From assembly GCA_033762255.1 (NCBI GenBank), contig JANRLT010000051.1, forward strand, positions 41,394-105,393: a stretch of DNA of 64,000 nucleotides, read 5' to 3'. Positions 54,088-62,332 of this stretch are shown here, one piece after another. Source of the stretch: Pirellulales bacterium. Lineage in GTDB: Bacteria; Planctomycetota; Planctomycetia; Pirellulales; JALHPA01. The position numbers and the translations under genes were made by a program. The notes below the pieces were generated by a model. That model was not told where the DNA came from, did no database searches, and worked only from the letters and a program-made list of their open reading frames with translations. Each line of letters starts with the position of its first letter. Position 1 is the first letter of the stretch.

Positions 54088-54627
54088 TTATCCACCCAGT
54101 TCAAAGCAGGACTGGGTTTTGACAATGGCATAATCGTCGGGAAAAGTATGAAAGGCCTGCACTAAAAGCTGCTTATTGCGTGACTCGACATTAATGTAAC
54201 TCAGAGCGCCCAAGGCCATTCGGCCGCTGGAATCAAACCGGTGCAATAAGCCGTTCCGCACGCCATCTAGGGAAAGCTCTTGCTGGTAAGTCCAAAAAAC
54301 CTCGGGAGCGACCGGTTCCAGGGAAAAAGTGGTGCGATAGCGAATGCCGTGAAAGGCCATTTGATCCTGGCGTTCTCCCTTGAGCCGATAAGACATGATC
54401 CGCCGCCGCAAAGGAAGGGGATGCACGGCGCTCGCGGCGACTTCCGTCAAAATCAATCCCTGGTAGCGCCATTCGACCACATGGCCCGCGCTGGTGATCT
54501 TAATCAGGGCTTCGTAGTCGCCGCGGCGAATGTGGCGCGATTGAAAAACTTCGAACAGTTCGGGATGCAGCGATCGGCCATACATCTGAAAAACCAACTC
54601 GGCAACTTTGGGACGAACAGAGAGCAC
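54088..54627 (-). CDS. DUF2617 family protein
   Basis: DUF2617 proteins occur in planctomycetes and actinobacteria and have no known function. This one shows the expected KVAELVFQMYGRSLHPELFE start, RRGDYEALIKIT, HVVEWR and a C-terminal SYINVESRNKQLLVQAFHTFP block. The GTG at 54627 has GAGG eight bases upstream and begins directly before the family domain; the frame extends to 54720 with an unrelated Pro/Ser-rich lead, so I set the start at 54627. It is a soluble cytoplasmic protein of about 179 residues. Confidence 0.88.
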   Translation of the reverse strand: MLSVRPKVAELVFQMYGRSLHPELFEVFQSRHIRRGDYEALIKITSAGHVVEWRYQGLILTEVAASAVHPLPLRRRIMSYRLKGERQDQMAFHGIRYRTTFSLEPVAPEVFWTYQQELSLDGVRNGLLHRFDSSGRMALGALSYINVESRNKQLLVQAFHTFPDDYAIVKTQSCFELGG

Positions 54628-55226
54628 TGCGGCAACCTCGTTTGACTGCTTTGGGGAAGAACCAGCACAAGTTGAAGGAGTTGGGCGGCTGTCCGGCGAC
54701 AGGGCCGGGCATGTCTGCATTATAAATGCCCGCGCGACGCTCTCAAAGAGCGCTTCGCTGGATGCTTATCGAACGAAATATTTTTATCACACAGCGCTTG
54801 ACAAAAATGTAATCCCACAAACACAAACGGCCAATCCAGCGCCTTGAGAAGGGTTGCTAGCGTATCCGCCCCACGGGCAAAAGACAACTTGACGCGTCGG
54901 GCAATTTTGCTCCAACTAAATAAGGCAACACCCCGCGCCGACTGATCCAGCAGTTTCGACGGGCGGAATTTTTTGTCTGGCGGTTACCGAACTGTCCATT
55001 AACGGATGGCGGCGGGGCGGCTCCAGGATTCAACATCGCTGGGGGGGTGATCGGTGGAGTACCGCGGGCGCAGCGCGCAGCGACCGCCAGTTGGGCGGCG
55101 GAAACGGGGCGTGTCTAAAAAAATCCCTTGTTTCCCCGCATGTCCAGCGATAGCATACTAGGTAGTTACCACCCGCCGGATAGACGGAGTGGATGTTCCT
55201 TATTTTTTATATTAGGGCGGATTACC
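54628..55226. other. Divergent gene-free gap
   Basis: About 600 bases separate the DUF2617 gene (minus) and the SDR gene (plus). It is GC-rich near 55020-55120 and AT-richer elsewhere. I see no conserved ORF, tRNA or strong hairpin; both promoters should lie here. Confidence 0.45.
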
Positions 55227-56021
55227 GTGGTCGCATTACCGTTAACGGGTCAGGCGGCGTTTGTTTCGGGAGCCAGCAAAGGCATTGGCCGGGCGATCGC
55301 CATTGCCTTGGCGGCGGCCGGCGCGGATGTGGCGGTCAATTATTACTCTTCCGCCGAAGCGGCCGGAGAGGTAGTCGGCCAAATCCAGGCCCTGGGACGC
55401 AAGTCCCTGTTATTAAGGGGAGATGTCGCGGACCAGAACGTCGTCGAATCGATGATCGCCGACACCGTGGCCGCCTTTGGCAAGCTGGACCACATGGTTA
55501 CCAACGCCGTCTATAGCGACCGCGAGCCCTTTTACACAGCCGACATGGCCGGTTTTAAGCGCACCATCGATGTCACCATGTGGGGTGCCTTTTATCTGAC
55601 CCGCGGCGCGGCCAATCAATTTATTCGCCAGGGAAACGGGGGCTCGATCGTGCTGGTCAGCTCTCCCCATGCGTATATCCCCGTCCCCAACGCAATGGCT
55701 TATAATATGTCCAAAGCCGCGCTCGACCACATGGCCCGCACCGCTGCCATCGAGCTGATCGACCATAAAATCCGCGTAAATATCATCCATCCCGGCTGGA
55801 TAGACACCCCCGGCGAACGAAAATTCAAAACCGAAGAGGACATTGCCAAACACGCCGTCATGCTCCCCTGGGGCCGCATGGGCACACCGGAGGAAATTGC
55901 CCGTGGCGTCGTTTTTATGTGCGATCCCGCCAGTGAATACATCACCGGGGCAAAATTGCTGATCGATGGCGGCAACACACTTCCCTGGTGGGCCAAGGGG
56001 GGAATGGCGATTCCAAATTAA
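55227..56021 (+). CDS. SDR family oxidoreductase
   Basis: This is a short-chain dehydrogenase/reductase using NAD(P)H on an unknown alcohol or ketone. The cofactor motif is SGASKGIG (about 14-21), then RGDVAD, the TNAVY replacement of the common NAG motif, catalytic Ser near 145-146 (VLVSSPH), and Y159-N-M-S-K163. Length about 264 is usual. The ATG-independent GTG at 55227 with AGGGCGG upstream begins just before the fold; the open frame to 55128 adds 33 residues without a family match. It is followed by the zinc-ribbon membrane gene. Confidence 0.93.
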   Translation: MVALPLTGQAAFVSGASKGIGRAIAIALAAAGADVAVNYYSSAEAAGEVVGQIQALGRKSLLLRGDVADQNVVESMIADTVAAFGKLDHMVTNAVYSDREPFYTADMAGFKRTIDVTMWGAFYLTRGAANQFIRQGNGGSIVLVSSPHAYIPVPNAMAYNMSKAALDHMARTAAIELIDHKIRVNIIHPGWIDTPGERKFKTEEDIAKHAVMLPWGRMGTPEEIARGVVFMCDPASEYITGAKLLIDGGNTLPWWAKGGMAIPN

Positions 56022-56083
56022 AAATCTTTTGACCCTGCTGGCCTCCAATTGCTAATTTTACTTTTTATGCGAATTTCCCCTCT

Positions 56084-56677
56084 ATGAGCTATTTGGTCCC
56101 CTGTCCCCGTTGCCAGTCTAAACAAGTCGTTGATCTGGGCATGGCCGGCAACACTGTCCGCTGTGCCTGCGGGGCAGAGGTGGCCATTCCGCAAATGCGC
56201 CAGCTCAAAGGTTACCCCCAAGTCGAAACCAGCACCGAAACTCTCCCTCCGCTGTGGACTTGGAAGCAAGCAATTACCACACTGGGCATTTTAATTATGA
56301 TCGGGGGATTATCCTACGCGGGGGTGTTTATCGCCAATCGCTGGCAATCCAGCCAGGAACAAAGCCACACCTTTTGGAACGCCAACATGGAAAAAATGAC
56401 CCACATGCAAGTCTACAGCATGTGGATTTCCGCACTGCAGGATGGCATCCAAGGTCCCGCCCCGCAACGGATCAACGAACGTCGCCAGTTTGAGCAAAAT
56501 GTCCAGCTCTTGCGCAACAAACAAAAAATGCAATATCAACTCCAATTGTGGGAGTATGTGGGCCTGGGAATTGCGGCAATCGGCTTGGGGATTGCTATTT
56601 TTCCTTGGATTCTGCCCGCTGGCTCCCCCGCGCGATCCCGGCCATCGGGCAAACACCAGCGAACTACCCGACGCTAA
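56084..56677 (+). CDS. Zinc-ribbon membrane protein of unknown function
   Basis: The N-terminus is a zinc ribbon with two Cys pairs (CPRCQ and CACG, about residues 7-29). Two hydrophobic helices follow (about 67-88, TTLGILIMIGGLSYAGVFIA; and about 155-177, LGIAAIGLGIAIFPWILPAG), separated by a Gln/Asn-rich helical region. It is planctomycete-like in composition, but I recognise no family. It lies between the SDR and a quinone oxidoreductase gene on the same strand. Confidence 0.78.
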   Translation: MSYLVPCPRCQSKQVVDLGMAGNTVRCACGAEVAIPQMRQLKGYPQVETSTETLPPLWTWKQAITTLGILIMIGGLSYAGVFIANRWQSSQEQSHTFWNANMEKMTHMQVYSMWISALQDGIQGPAPQRINERRQFEQNVQLLRNKQKMQYQLQLWEYVGLGIAAIGLGIAIFPWILPAGSPARSRPSGKHQRTTRR

Positions 56678-56806
56678 GGGAGCCTATTTTGACTTCGCCC
56701 CTTACGCTGGATGGGCATTAACGCCAACTTAAAATTAGATTACTTTTTTACTTCCGTCATAAGCCAACTCCATTACAATTTTTCGGGGCATACTCGCCAA
56801 AATGAT

Positions 56807-57802
56807 ATGAAAGCCGCCTATATCACCCAAACCGGTCCCGCCTCTGAAATTATTTATGGCGAACTTCCCACACCAGAGCCGACCGGCACACAAGTCCGGG
56901 TCCGCACTGTCGCCGTCGCGGTCAATCCCGTGGACACCTATATCCGCGCCGGGGCCATCGCCATGCCCCTCAGCTTTCCCTTTATCGTAGGTTGCGATGT
57001 CGCCGGGGTGGTGGAGTCCGTTGGTCCACAGGCCAGTCGCTTCCGTCCGGGGCAGCGCGTATGGGGATCAAATCAAGGCTTATTGGGCAGACAAGGAACT
57101 TTTGCCGAATATGTCGTCACTGATGAACATTGGCTCTACCCCCTGCCGGAGGCCGTCGCGGAGGAAGATGCAGCCGCGATCGCCCTCGTGGGAATCACCG
57201 CCCATTTGGGCCTAGTGCGGGACGCCAAACTTCAGCCCGGGGAAACAATTTTTGTGAATGGGGGGTCGGGGGGAGTCGGTTCGACGGTGGTGCAAATCGC
57301 CAAAATCCTGGGGGCGCGGGTTATTACCACGGTCGGCAGCGAGGCCAAAAAAGACCTTGCCCGTCAATTGGGGGCGGATGTGGCCATCAACTACAAGACC
57401 GAGGATGTCGATGCCGCAGTGGCCGCCGCCGCCCCCGAGGGTGTCAACGTGTTTTGGGAAACGCTTCGCGAACCAAATTTTGAGCGGGCGGTGCCGCTGC
57501 TCGCCGAACGGGGACGTTACATCTTGATGGCGGGCAGAGAAGCCCGGCCCGTTTTTCCCGTGGGGCCATTTTATGTCAAAGGCTGCTCCCTGCACGGTTT
57601 TGTCATGTTCAAAGCCACCCCCGCCGAACAACGCGCCTGCGCCGAAGACATCAACCGCTGGCTGGATGCTAAACAACTACGCGCATTCATTGGTGCCCGG
57701 TTTCCACTTTCACAAACCGCCGCCGCCCACAAACTTCAAGAAGACAACACGCTATTAAAGTCCGGCACGCTGAGTGGCAAAATCGTACTGACGCCGGATT
57801 AA
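56807..57802 (+). CDS. Zinc-independent NADPH:quinone oxidoreductase
   Basis: This 331-residue enzyme of the medium-chain dehydrogenase family (zeta-crystallin-like) reduces quinones or enones with NADPH. It has the GroES-like N-terminal domain (VKVNPVDTYIRAG region: AVAVNPVDTYIR), AVGCDVAGVVE-type motif (FIVGCDVAGVVESVG), and the Rossmann loop GGSGGVGSTVVQIAK. The catalytic-zinc cysteines are absent. The start ATG 56807 (MKAAYITQTG) is the standard family start; the frame continues to 56711. It follows the zinc-ribbon gene by 129 bases. Confidence 0.95.
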   Translation: MKAAYITQTGPASEIIYGELPTPEPTGTQVRVRTVAVAVNPVDTYIRAGAIAMPLSFPFIVGCDVAGVVESVGPQASRFRPGQRVWGSNQGLLGRQGTFAEYVVTDEHWLYPLPEAVAEEDAAAIALVGITAHLGLVRDAKLQPGETIFVNGGSGGVGSTVVQIAKILGARVITTVGSEAKKDLARQLGADVAINYKTEDVDAAVAAAAPEGVNVFWETLREPNFERAVPLLAERGRYILMAGREARPVFPVGPFYVKGCSLHGFVMFKATPAEQRACAEDINRWLDAKQLRAFIGARFPLSQTAAAHKLQEDNTLLKSGTLSGKIVLTPD

Positions 57803-57989
57803 TTTCTTTGGATTTGCTGCACTTTGCCAATCTCTTCTTAAAAAAAGTTCATGAGAATTTAATTAAGGGGAACGGGTATCTCCCCGCCCCTACCGATCCG
57901 CGTTAAAATAGAGTTCTGAGTGGATTTTGATCCGAGCCAGCTTGCCTGTGGCTTCGTATTAAGTTTTTTAACGCACTTCTGCGAGGGGA

Positions 57990-59993
57990 ATGATGCAGCC
58001 TGACCATGACGTGGTGATATCCGCAAATCTGGAACAAAACGACCTGCGTATTAATCCTTCTCCGCAGCCCGATTTTCAAGAAATCTTGGCCGCCCGTTAT
58101 GCCCGCCGGGATTGGCTGAAATCCACCCTGGCCACGGGCCTAGGCTTGGCATCCGCCACCGCGGCGACCACCTCGACACCGACCCGCGCCGCTGATTCAT
58201 CAGGGGAATCCACTCTTAAATTTACCGAGGTTTCCCACGGAATCGACCAAACCACCCACGCGCCACCAGGTTATTTGACCCAAGTGGTGATTAAGTGGGG
58301 GGATCCGATTTTGCCCAACACCCCCCCGTTTGACCCGGCAAAGTTGACCGTGGCGGGGCAGTTGGGACAGTTTGGCTATAACAATGATTTCTTGGCGTTC
58401 ATGCCTTTGCCCGCGGGGTCGGGCAATAGTACGCGGGGCCTGCTGTGCGCGAATCACGAATACACGGTGCCGTATCTGATGTTTTCCGGGTACGCGGACA
58501 AAATGGACGCGGCTAAACGCCTAACAGCGGATCAAGTCGCCATCGAGCAAGCGGCTCATGGGCATAGCGTCGTGGAAATTCAGCGGCAAAACGGCGTCTG
58601 GCGCATCAACACCGCCAGCCCTTATAATCGCCGACTCACTGCCACGACCGAAATGCTGCTTAGCGGACCCGCGGCGGGGAATGTCCGTTTACAAACCCAT
58701 GCCGATCCCACGGGGACGCGGGTTCTAGGCACCCTCAACAATTGCGCCGGCGGAGTGACTCCGTGGGGAACGGTCCTGACCTGCGAGGAAAATTTTGATT
58801 CTTATTTTGGGGGTAAACTGGCTGATTGCGGCGATGAGGAAATCATCGCCCGGGAAAAACTGGCCCAACTGCGGATTGGGATCAAGGGAGAGACAGATTT
58901 TGCCTGGTCGCGATTTCACGACCGCTTTTGCCTGGATAAGGAACCTCGCGAACCAAATCGGTTTGGTTGGGTGGTGGAATACGATCCCTACAATCCCGCC
59001 AGCGTGCCGATCAAGCGGACCGCCCTGGGACGGTGCAAGCACGAAGGGTGCACCGTGGTGGTCTCGCACGATGGGCATGTGGTTGCTTATACCGGAGACG
59101 ACTCGCGCGGGGAATATCTGTACCGCTTTGTTACCAAGGAAAAATACAATCCCGCGGACCCCGCCGCCAATCAGCATTTATTGGACGAAGGGACGCTTTC
59201 AGTCGCAAAATTGACAGCGGATGGCAAGTTGCGCTGGCTGCCGCTGGTGCATGGAAGCGGTTCGCTTACCGCCGACAATGGGTTTGATTCGCAGGCGGAC
59301 GTGCTTATCAATGCCCGCCTAGCTGGGGACGCCGTCGGCGCTACGCCGCTGGATCGGCCCGAGGACATCGAGATCCATTCTCCCACGGGGCGGGTTTTTG
59401 TCATGTTGACCAATAACGCCAGCCGGACGTTAGCGGGGGTAGCCAATCCGCGCGTGAAAAATGTCCATGGCCATATTTTGGAATTACATCCCCCCACGGC
59501 GGAGGGGGGGTTTAACCATACGGCGGATGAATATGCCTGGGATTTATTTTTATTGGCGGGGGATCCAGGCAATCCCGAACATGGCGCAAAGTATCACCCG
59601 GATGTTTCGGCCAATGGCTGGCTGAGCTGCCCGGATAATTGCGCGATCGACCCCCAGGGGCGACTGTGGATTTCAACCGATGGCGCGCCTTACACCGCTA
59701 AAATGGCCGATGGCATCTATGCGACGGACATTACCGGACCTGGCCGCGCGCTGACGCGGATGTTCTTTCGCGCTCCGACCGGGGCGGAATTGACCGGGAC
59801 CTGCTTTACGCCGGACGGCAACACGCTGTTTGTGTCTGTCCAACATCCCGGCGACGAGGAATCCCCCCAACGGATGGCCCGCTCCACCTTTGACGAACCC
59901 AGCACCCGCTGGCCCGACTTTGACCCCGCCATTCCCCCCCGGCCCAGCGTGGTGGCCATCTGCAAAGAAGGTAATGGCATGATCGGGAATTAA
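57990..59993 (+). CDS. Tat-exported PhoX family phosphatase
   Basis: PhoX enzymes are calcium/iron alkaline phosphatases that release phosphate from organic compounds outside the cell. The twin-Arg export signal is R39-R40-D-W-L-K followed by a hydrophobic stretch (STLATGLGLASATAA). The protein continues with the family region (ANHEYTVPYLMF, VLTCEENFDSYFGG, EGCTVVVSHDGHVVAYTGDDSRGEYLYRF, SRTLAGV). The ATG pair at 57990/57993 has AGGGGA upstream. 667 residues is usual. Phosphate starvation control is likely but no pho box was sought. Confidence 0.93.
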   Translation: MMQPDHDVVISANLEQNDLRINPSPQPDFQEILAARYARRDWLKSTLATGLGLASATAATTSTPTRAADSSGESTLKFTEVSHGIDQTTHAPPGYLTQVVIKWGDPILPNTPPFDPAKLTVAGQLGQFGYNNDFLAFMPLPAGSGNSTRGLLCANHEYTVPYLMFSGYADKMDAAKRLTADQVAIEQAAHGHSVVEIQRQNGVWRINTASPYNRRLTATTEMLLSGPAAGNVRLQTHADPTGTRVLGTLNNCAGGVTPWGTVLTCEENFDSYFGGKLADCGDEEIIAREKLAQLRIGIKGETDFAWSRFHDRFCLDKEPREPNRFGWVVEYDPYNPASVPIKRTALGRCKHEGCTVVVSHDGHVVAYTGDDSRGEYLYRFVTKEKYNPADPAANQHLLDEGTLSVAKLTADGKLRWLPLVHGSGSLTADNGFDSQADVLINARLAGDAVGATPLDRPEDIEIHSPTGRVFVMLTNNASRTLAGVANPRVKNVHGHILELHPPTAEGGFNHTADEYAWDLFLLAGDPGNPEHGAKYHPDVSANGWLSCPDNCAIDPQGRLWISTDGAPYTAKMADGIYATDITGPGRALTRMFFRAPTGAELTGTCFTPDGNTLFVSVQHPGDEESPQRMARSTFDEPSTRWPDFDPAIPPRPSVVAICKEGNGMIGN

Positions 59994-60076
59994 CGCCCTT
60001 GCCGTCCGAGCGCGTGGGCAAAATCAGTCGGTCAGTTACTATGTGACGTTACCTAGCCAAGTGCTAGTTGGCTAAT

Positions 60077-61849
60077 TTAACTTTGGCCAACAGGCCTTGT
60101 CTGTGCCAGGATGGGTGGGGTATTCTCCGCGCGCTGGAGCGTCGACTTGCGGGGACCATTGAGTAGCCAACCCAACCAGGTGGGACGCACCAAAAAATGG
60201 TAACTCGCCAGTAAACTGCCCGTTGTCACCAGGCAGACAAAAGTAAACTTAACAAATGCGGGTAATTCCCAATCCCGCACCCAGGCCTGTAATAAGATCA
60301 CCAGCGGCAGATGCGCCAGATACAACCAATAAGCGGAATCAGACAAATAGCGGACTAGGAAATTTTCGCGACTTAAGCAATACCGCGAAAAGCCGATGCA
60401 GCCGCACGTCATCAGCCAGGCGTAGGCAACCTGGAAAATCCCGGAAAGCCAGGTTTGCCCCAGTGTCAATAGTCCCAAGGGGAGCAACAACACCAACGCT
60501 AATGGCAATGTCAGCCACCACCACCGACCCAATTGGCCGGAATAATCCGCGGCGTTGTAATAACAGGCGCCAAACAGAAAAAAGATGCCGTAATAGGCCA
60601 AGAGATGTGGCTGGGGGATCAAACCCACCGAGGTATCGGGACCAAAGCCGGGACCAAAGGTGCCCATCAACAGTTGCGGCGCCATCGTCAGCGGAATCAA
60701 CCAAATGTATCGTAGCGGGGACACGATCCAGCTTGGAGGCAAACCTGGCACCCCCGCGGCCCGCTTTAACAATCGGCCAATCACAAAGACCGGCACCAAC
60801 CAGCACAAAAACCACAGAAACCACAGATGATCAAAGACCGGCGTCAGGATCAAATGCCAGGCTTCCCCGTCCCACCCCCAGCGCGTTAATAAGGTTTCCG
60901 TCATTAAAAATCGGTTATAGCGTTCCCGCCATTGATCCACGTCAAACGGGCCTATTCTTTGTGCCGCGGCTAGCTGGTTCTGCAGCGGGGTATGCCTGGC
61001 CAAGAGGGTCACGCTTAAATCCCGACCCGCGCGGACATGCGCTTGTTCGCGCAGGGGAATGCGCAGCATCCCGGCGATGAATTTTGTTGTTTCCCAATCG
61101 GCCTTGGCCGAATCAGCCGGTCGATCCGCGCGGCCACCGCGCGCCAAAGGATCCGCTCCCGCGTGGATCAAGATTTCCGCAACTTCGGGATACCCTAAAA
61201 AAGCCGCTGAATGCAACGCCCGATAACCGCCACGGTCGGCCGCATTGACATCGGCGCCATGCTGGATCAATTCCCGCACGGCGATCGGGTCTCCTTGCAT
61301 GACCGCCCAACTTAATGACGGGATCCCAAATTCGGCGTCGGCGGCGTTGGGATCCGCTCCCCCGCCCAAGAGCTGACGCAATTGTTGGTGATCCCCCGCT
61401 TTGACGGCTTCGATTAAGGGCAACCGGGGGTAGTCTTTCGCGGACCTCCGGGCATTTTGGCGGGCAACCATATCGCGGCTGGTAATCGTGGCCCAGTCCA
61501 TGATCGGCAAGATCGTGACCACCCCCAACAGACAGGGGATCAGGACGCGAACAAAACGCTGCCGCAAAAGTTCGGTCATCCCCCTTTTTTGCCAGAGCAA
61601 CATCGTGAAATAGCCGCTCAGCATGATGAACAACGGCATGCGAAAGCCATGTATGGCGCTAAAGAGCCAACCATAAAACTCGTGGGTCTGCAGATCCTGG
61701 ACGATCCAGGGCCCCCCCGAAAAAGAGAGAGCGGCGTGCAGGATAATTCCCAGAAACATCGCGCTGGCGCGCAGGGCGTCCAAATAATGTTGACGCGCGC
61801 TCCGGTTGATGATTTCCGCGTTTGCCACCTTGGTCCCCAAGTTACCCAT
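60077..61849 (-). CDS. Acyltransferase-3 membrane protein with inserted ankyrin repeats
   Basis: The membrane domain is acyltransferase 3 (OpgC/MdoC-like): RQHYLDALRASAMFLGIILH holds the conserved Arg and His, and GFRMPLFIMLSGYF follows. After about the third helix, at about residues 143-245 (61115-61423), a soluble block of three ankyrin repeats is inserted (GDPIAVRELIQHGADVNAAD, ALHSAAFLGYPEVAEILIHAGADP). Then the acyltransferase resumes with its remaining helices. This split arrangement is unusual. Residues 1-21 of the longer frame (TTG 61909) may be extra; the ATG at 61849 is used. Function: probably transfers acyl groups to envelope sugars, controlled by a binding partner. Confidence 0.9.
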   Translation of the reverse strand: MGNLGTKVANAEIINRSARQHYLDALRASAMFLGIILHAALSFSGGPWIVQDLQTHEFYGWLFSAIHGFRMPLFIMLSGYFTMLLWQKRGMTELLRQRFVRVLIPCLLGVVTILPIMDWATITSRDMVARQNARRSAKDYPRLPLIEAVKAGDHQQLRQLLGGGADPNAADAEFGIPSLSWAVMQGDPIAVRELIQHGADVNAADRGGYRALHSAAFLGYPEVAEILIHAGADPLARGGRADRPADSAKADWETTKFIAGMLRIPLREQAHVRAGRDLSVTLLARHTPLQNQLAAAQRIGPFDVDQWRERYNRFLMTETLLTRWGWDGEAWHLILTPVFDHLWFLWFLCWLVPVFVIGRLLKRAAGVPGLPPSWIVSPLRYIWLIPLTMAPQLLMGTFGPGFGPDTSVGLIPQPHLLAYYGIFFLFGACYYNAADYSGQLGRWWWLTLPLALVLLLPLGLLTLGQTWLSGIFQVAYAWLMTCGCIGFSRYCLSRENFLVRYLSDSAYWLYLAHLPLVILLQAWVRDWELPAFVKFTFVCLVTTGSLLASYHFLVRPTWLGWLLNGPRKSTLQRAENTPPILAQTRPVGQS

Positions 61850-62332
61850 ATCAACTAATCCCGGCAAATTTTCCTGCGCCAATATACGCTCCAGGAGAGT
61901 CGCTTTCAATAAAGCCCGCCATGACGGACGGTACAGTTTCTAACAGGCGGATTAGCTCCAGGCACCCCGACAAGGTGGGGATACTCAAGATAATGTCCGA
62001 CTTGCCTTTGTGAACGATGGGGCCGTTAGCGGCGAACCCGCCGTGAATTAGCCGTAATTTGCGTAAGACAGAGCCATTATTTATACTGGGAGGAGGGCTT
62101 AAATGACGCGTCTCCGCTCCATCCCTGGTTTGCCGGTGTGAGGCAAGCCATGCGCCGTAATCGGCAAAAATTATCTTTGCCCATTCCCCAGGCGCCTTCC
62201 TCAATAAAAACTCCGTTATTATCCCCTTTTGCCCATCAACGAGTTTAGCGGCGACCTGGATCAATCGATCCCAAAAAGTATCAATATTTAGCCCGGGAAC
62301 ACCCTTCGAAACGACAACAGGATTTCAACTTC
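61850..62332. other. Divergent gene-free gap
   Basis: About 480 bases between two divergent genes. A minus-strand open frame at 61851-62264 overlaps the upstream gene's start and has no family features. No hairpin or RNA was seen. Confidence 0.45.

Noticed and set aside
61851..62264. Minus-strand open frame of 137 codons
   Set aside because: Overlaps the acyltransferase start, and no domain or ribosome site supports it.
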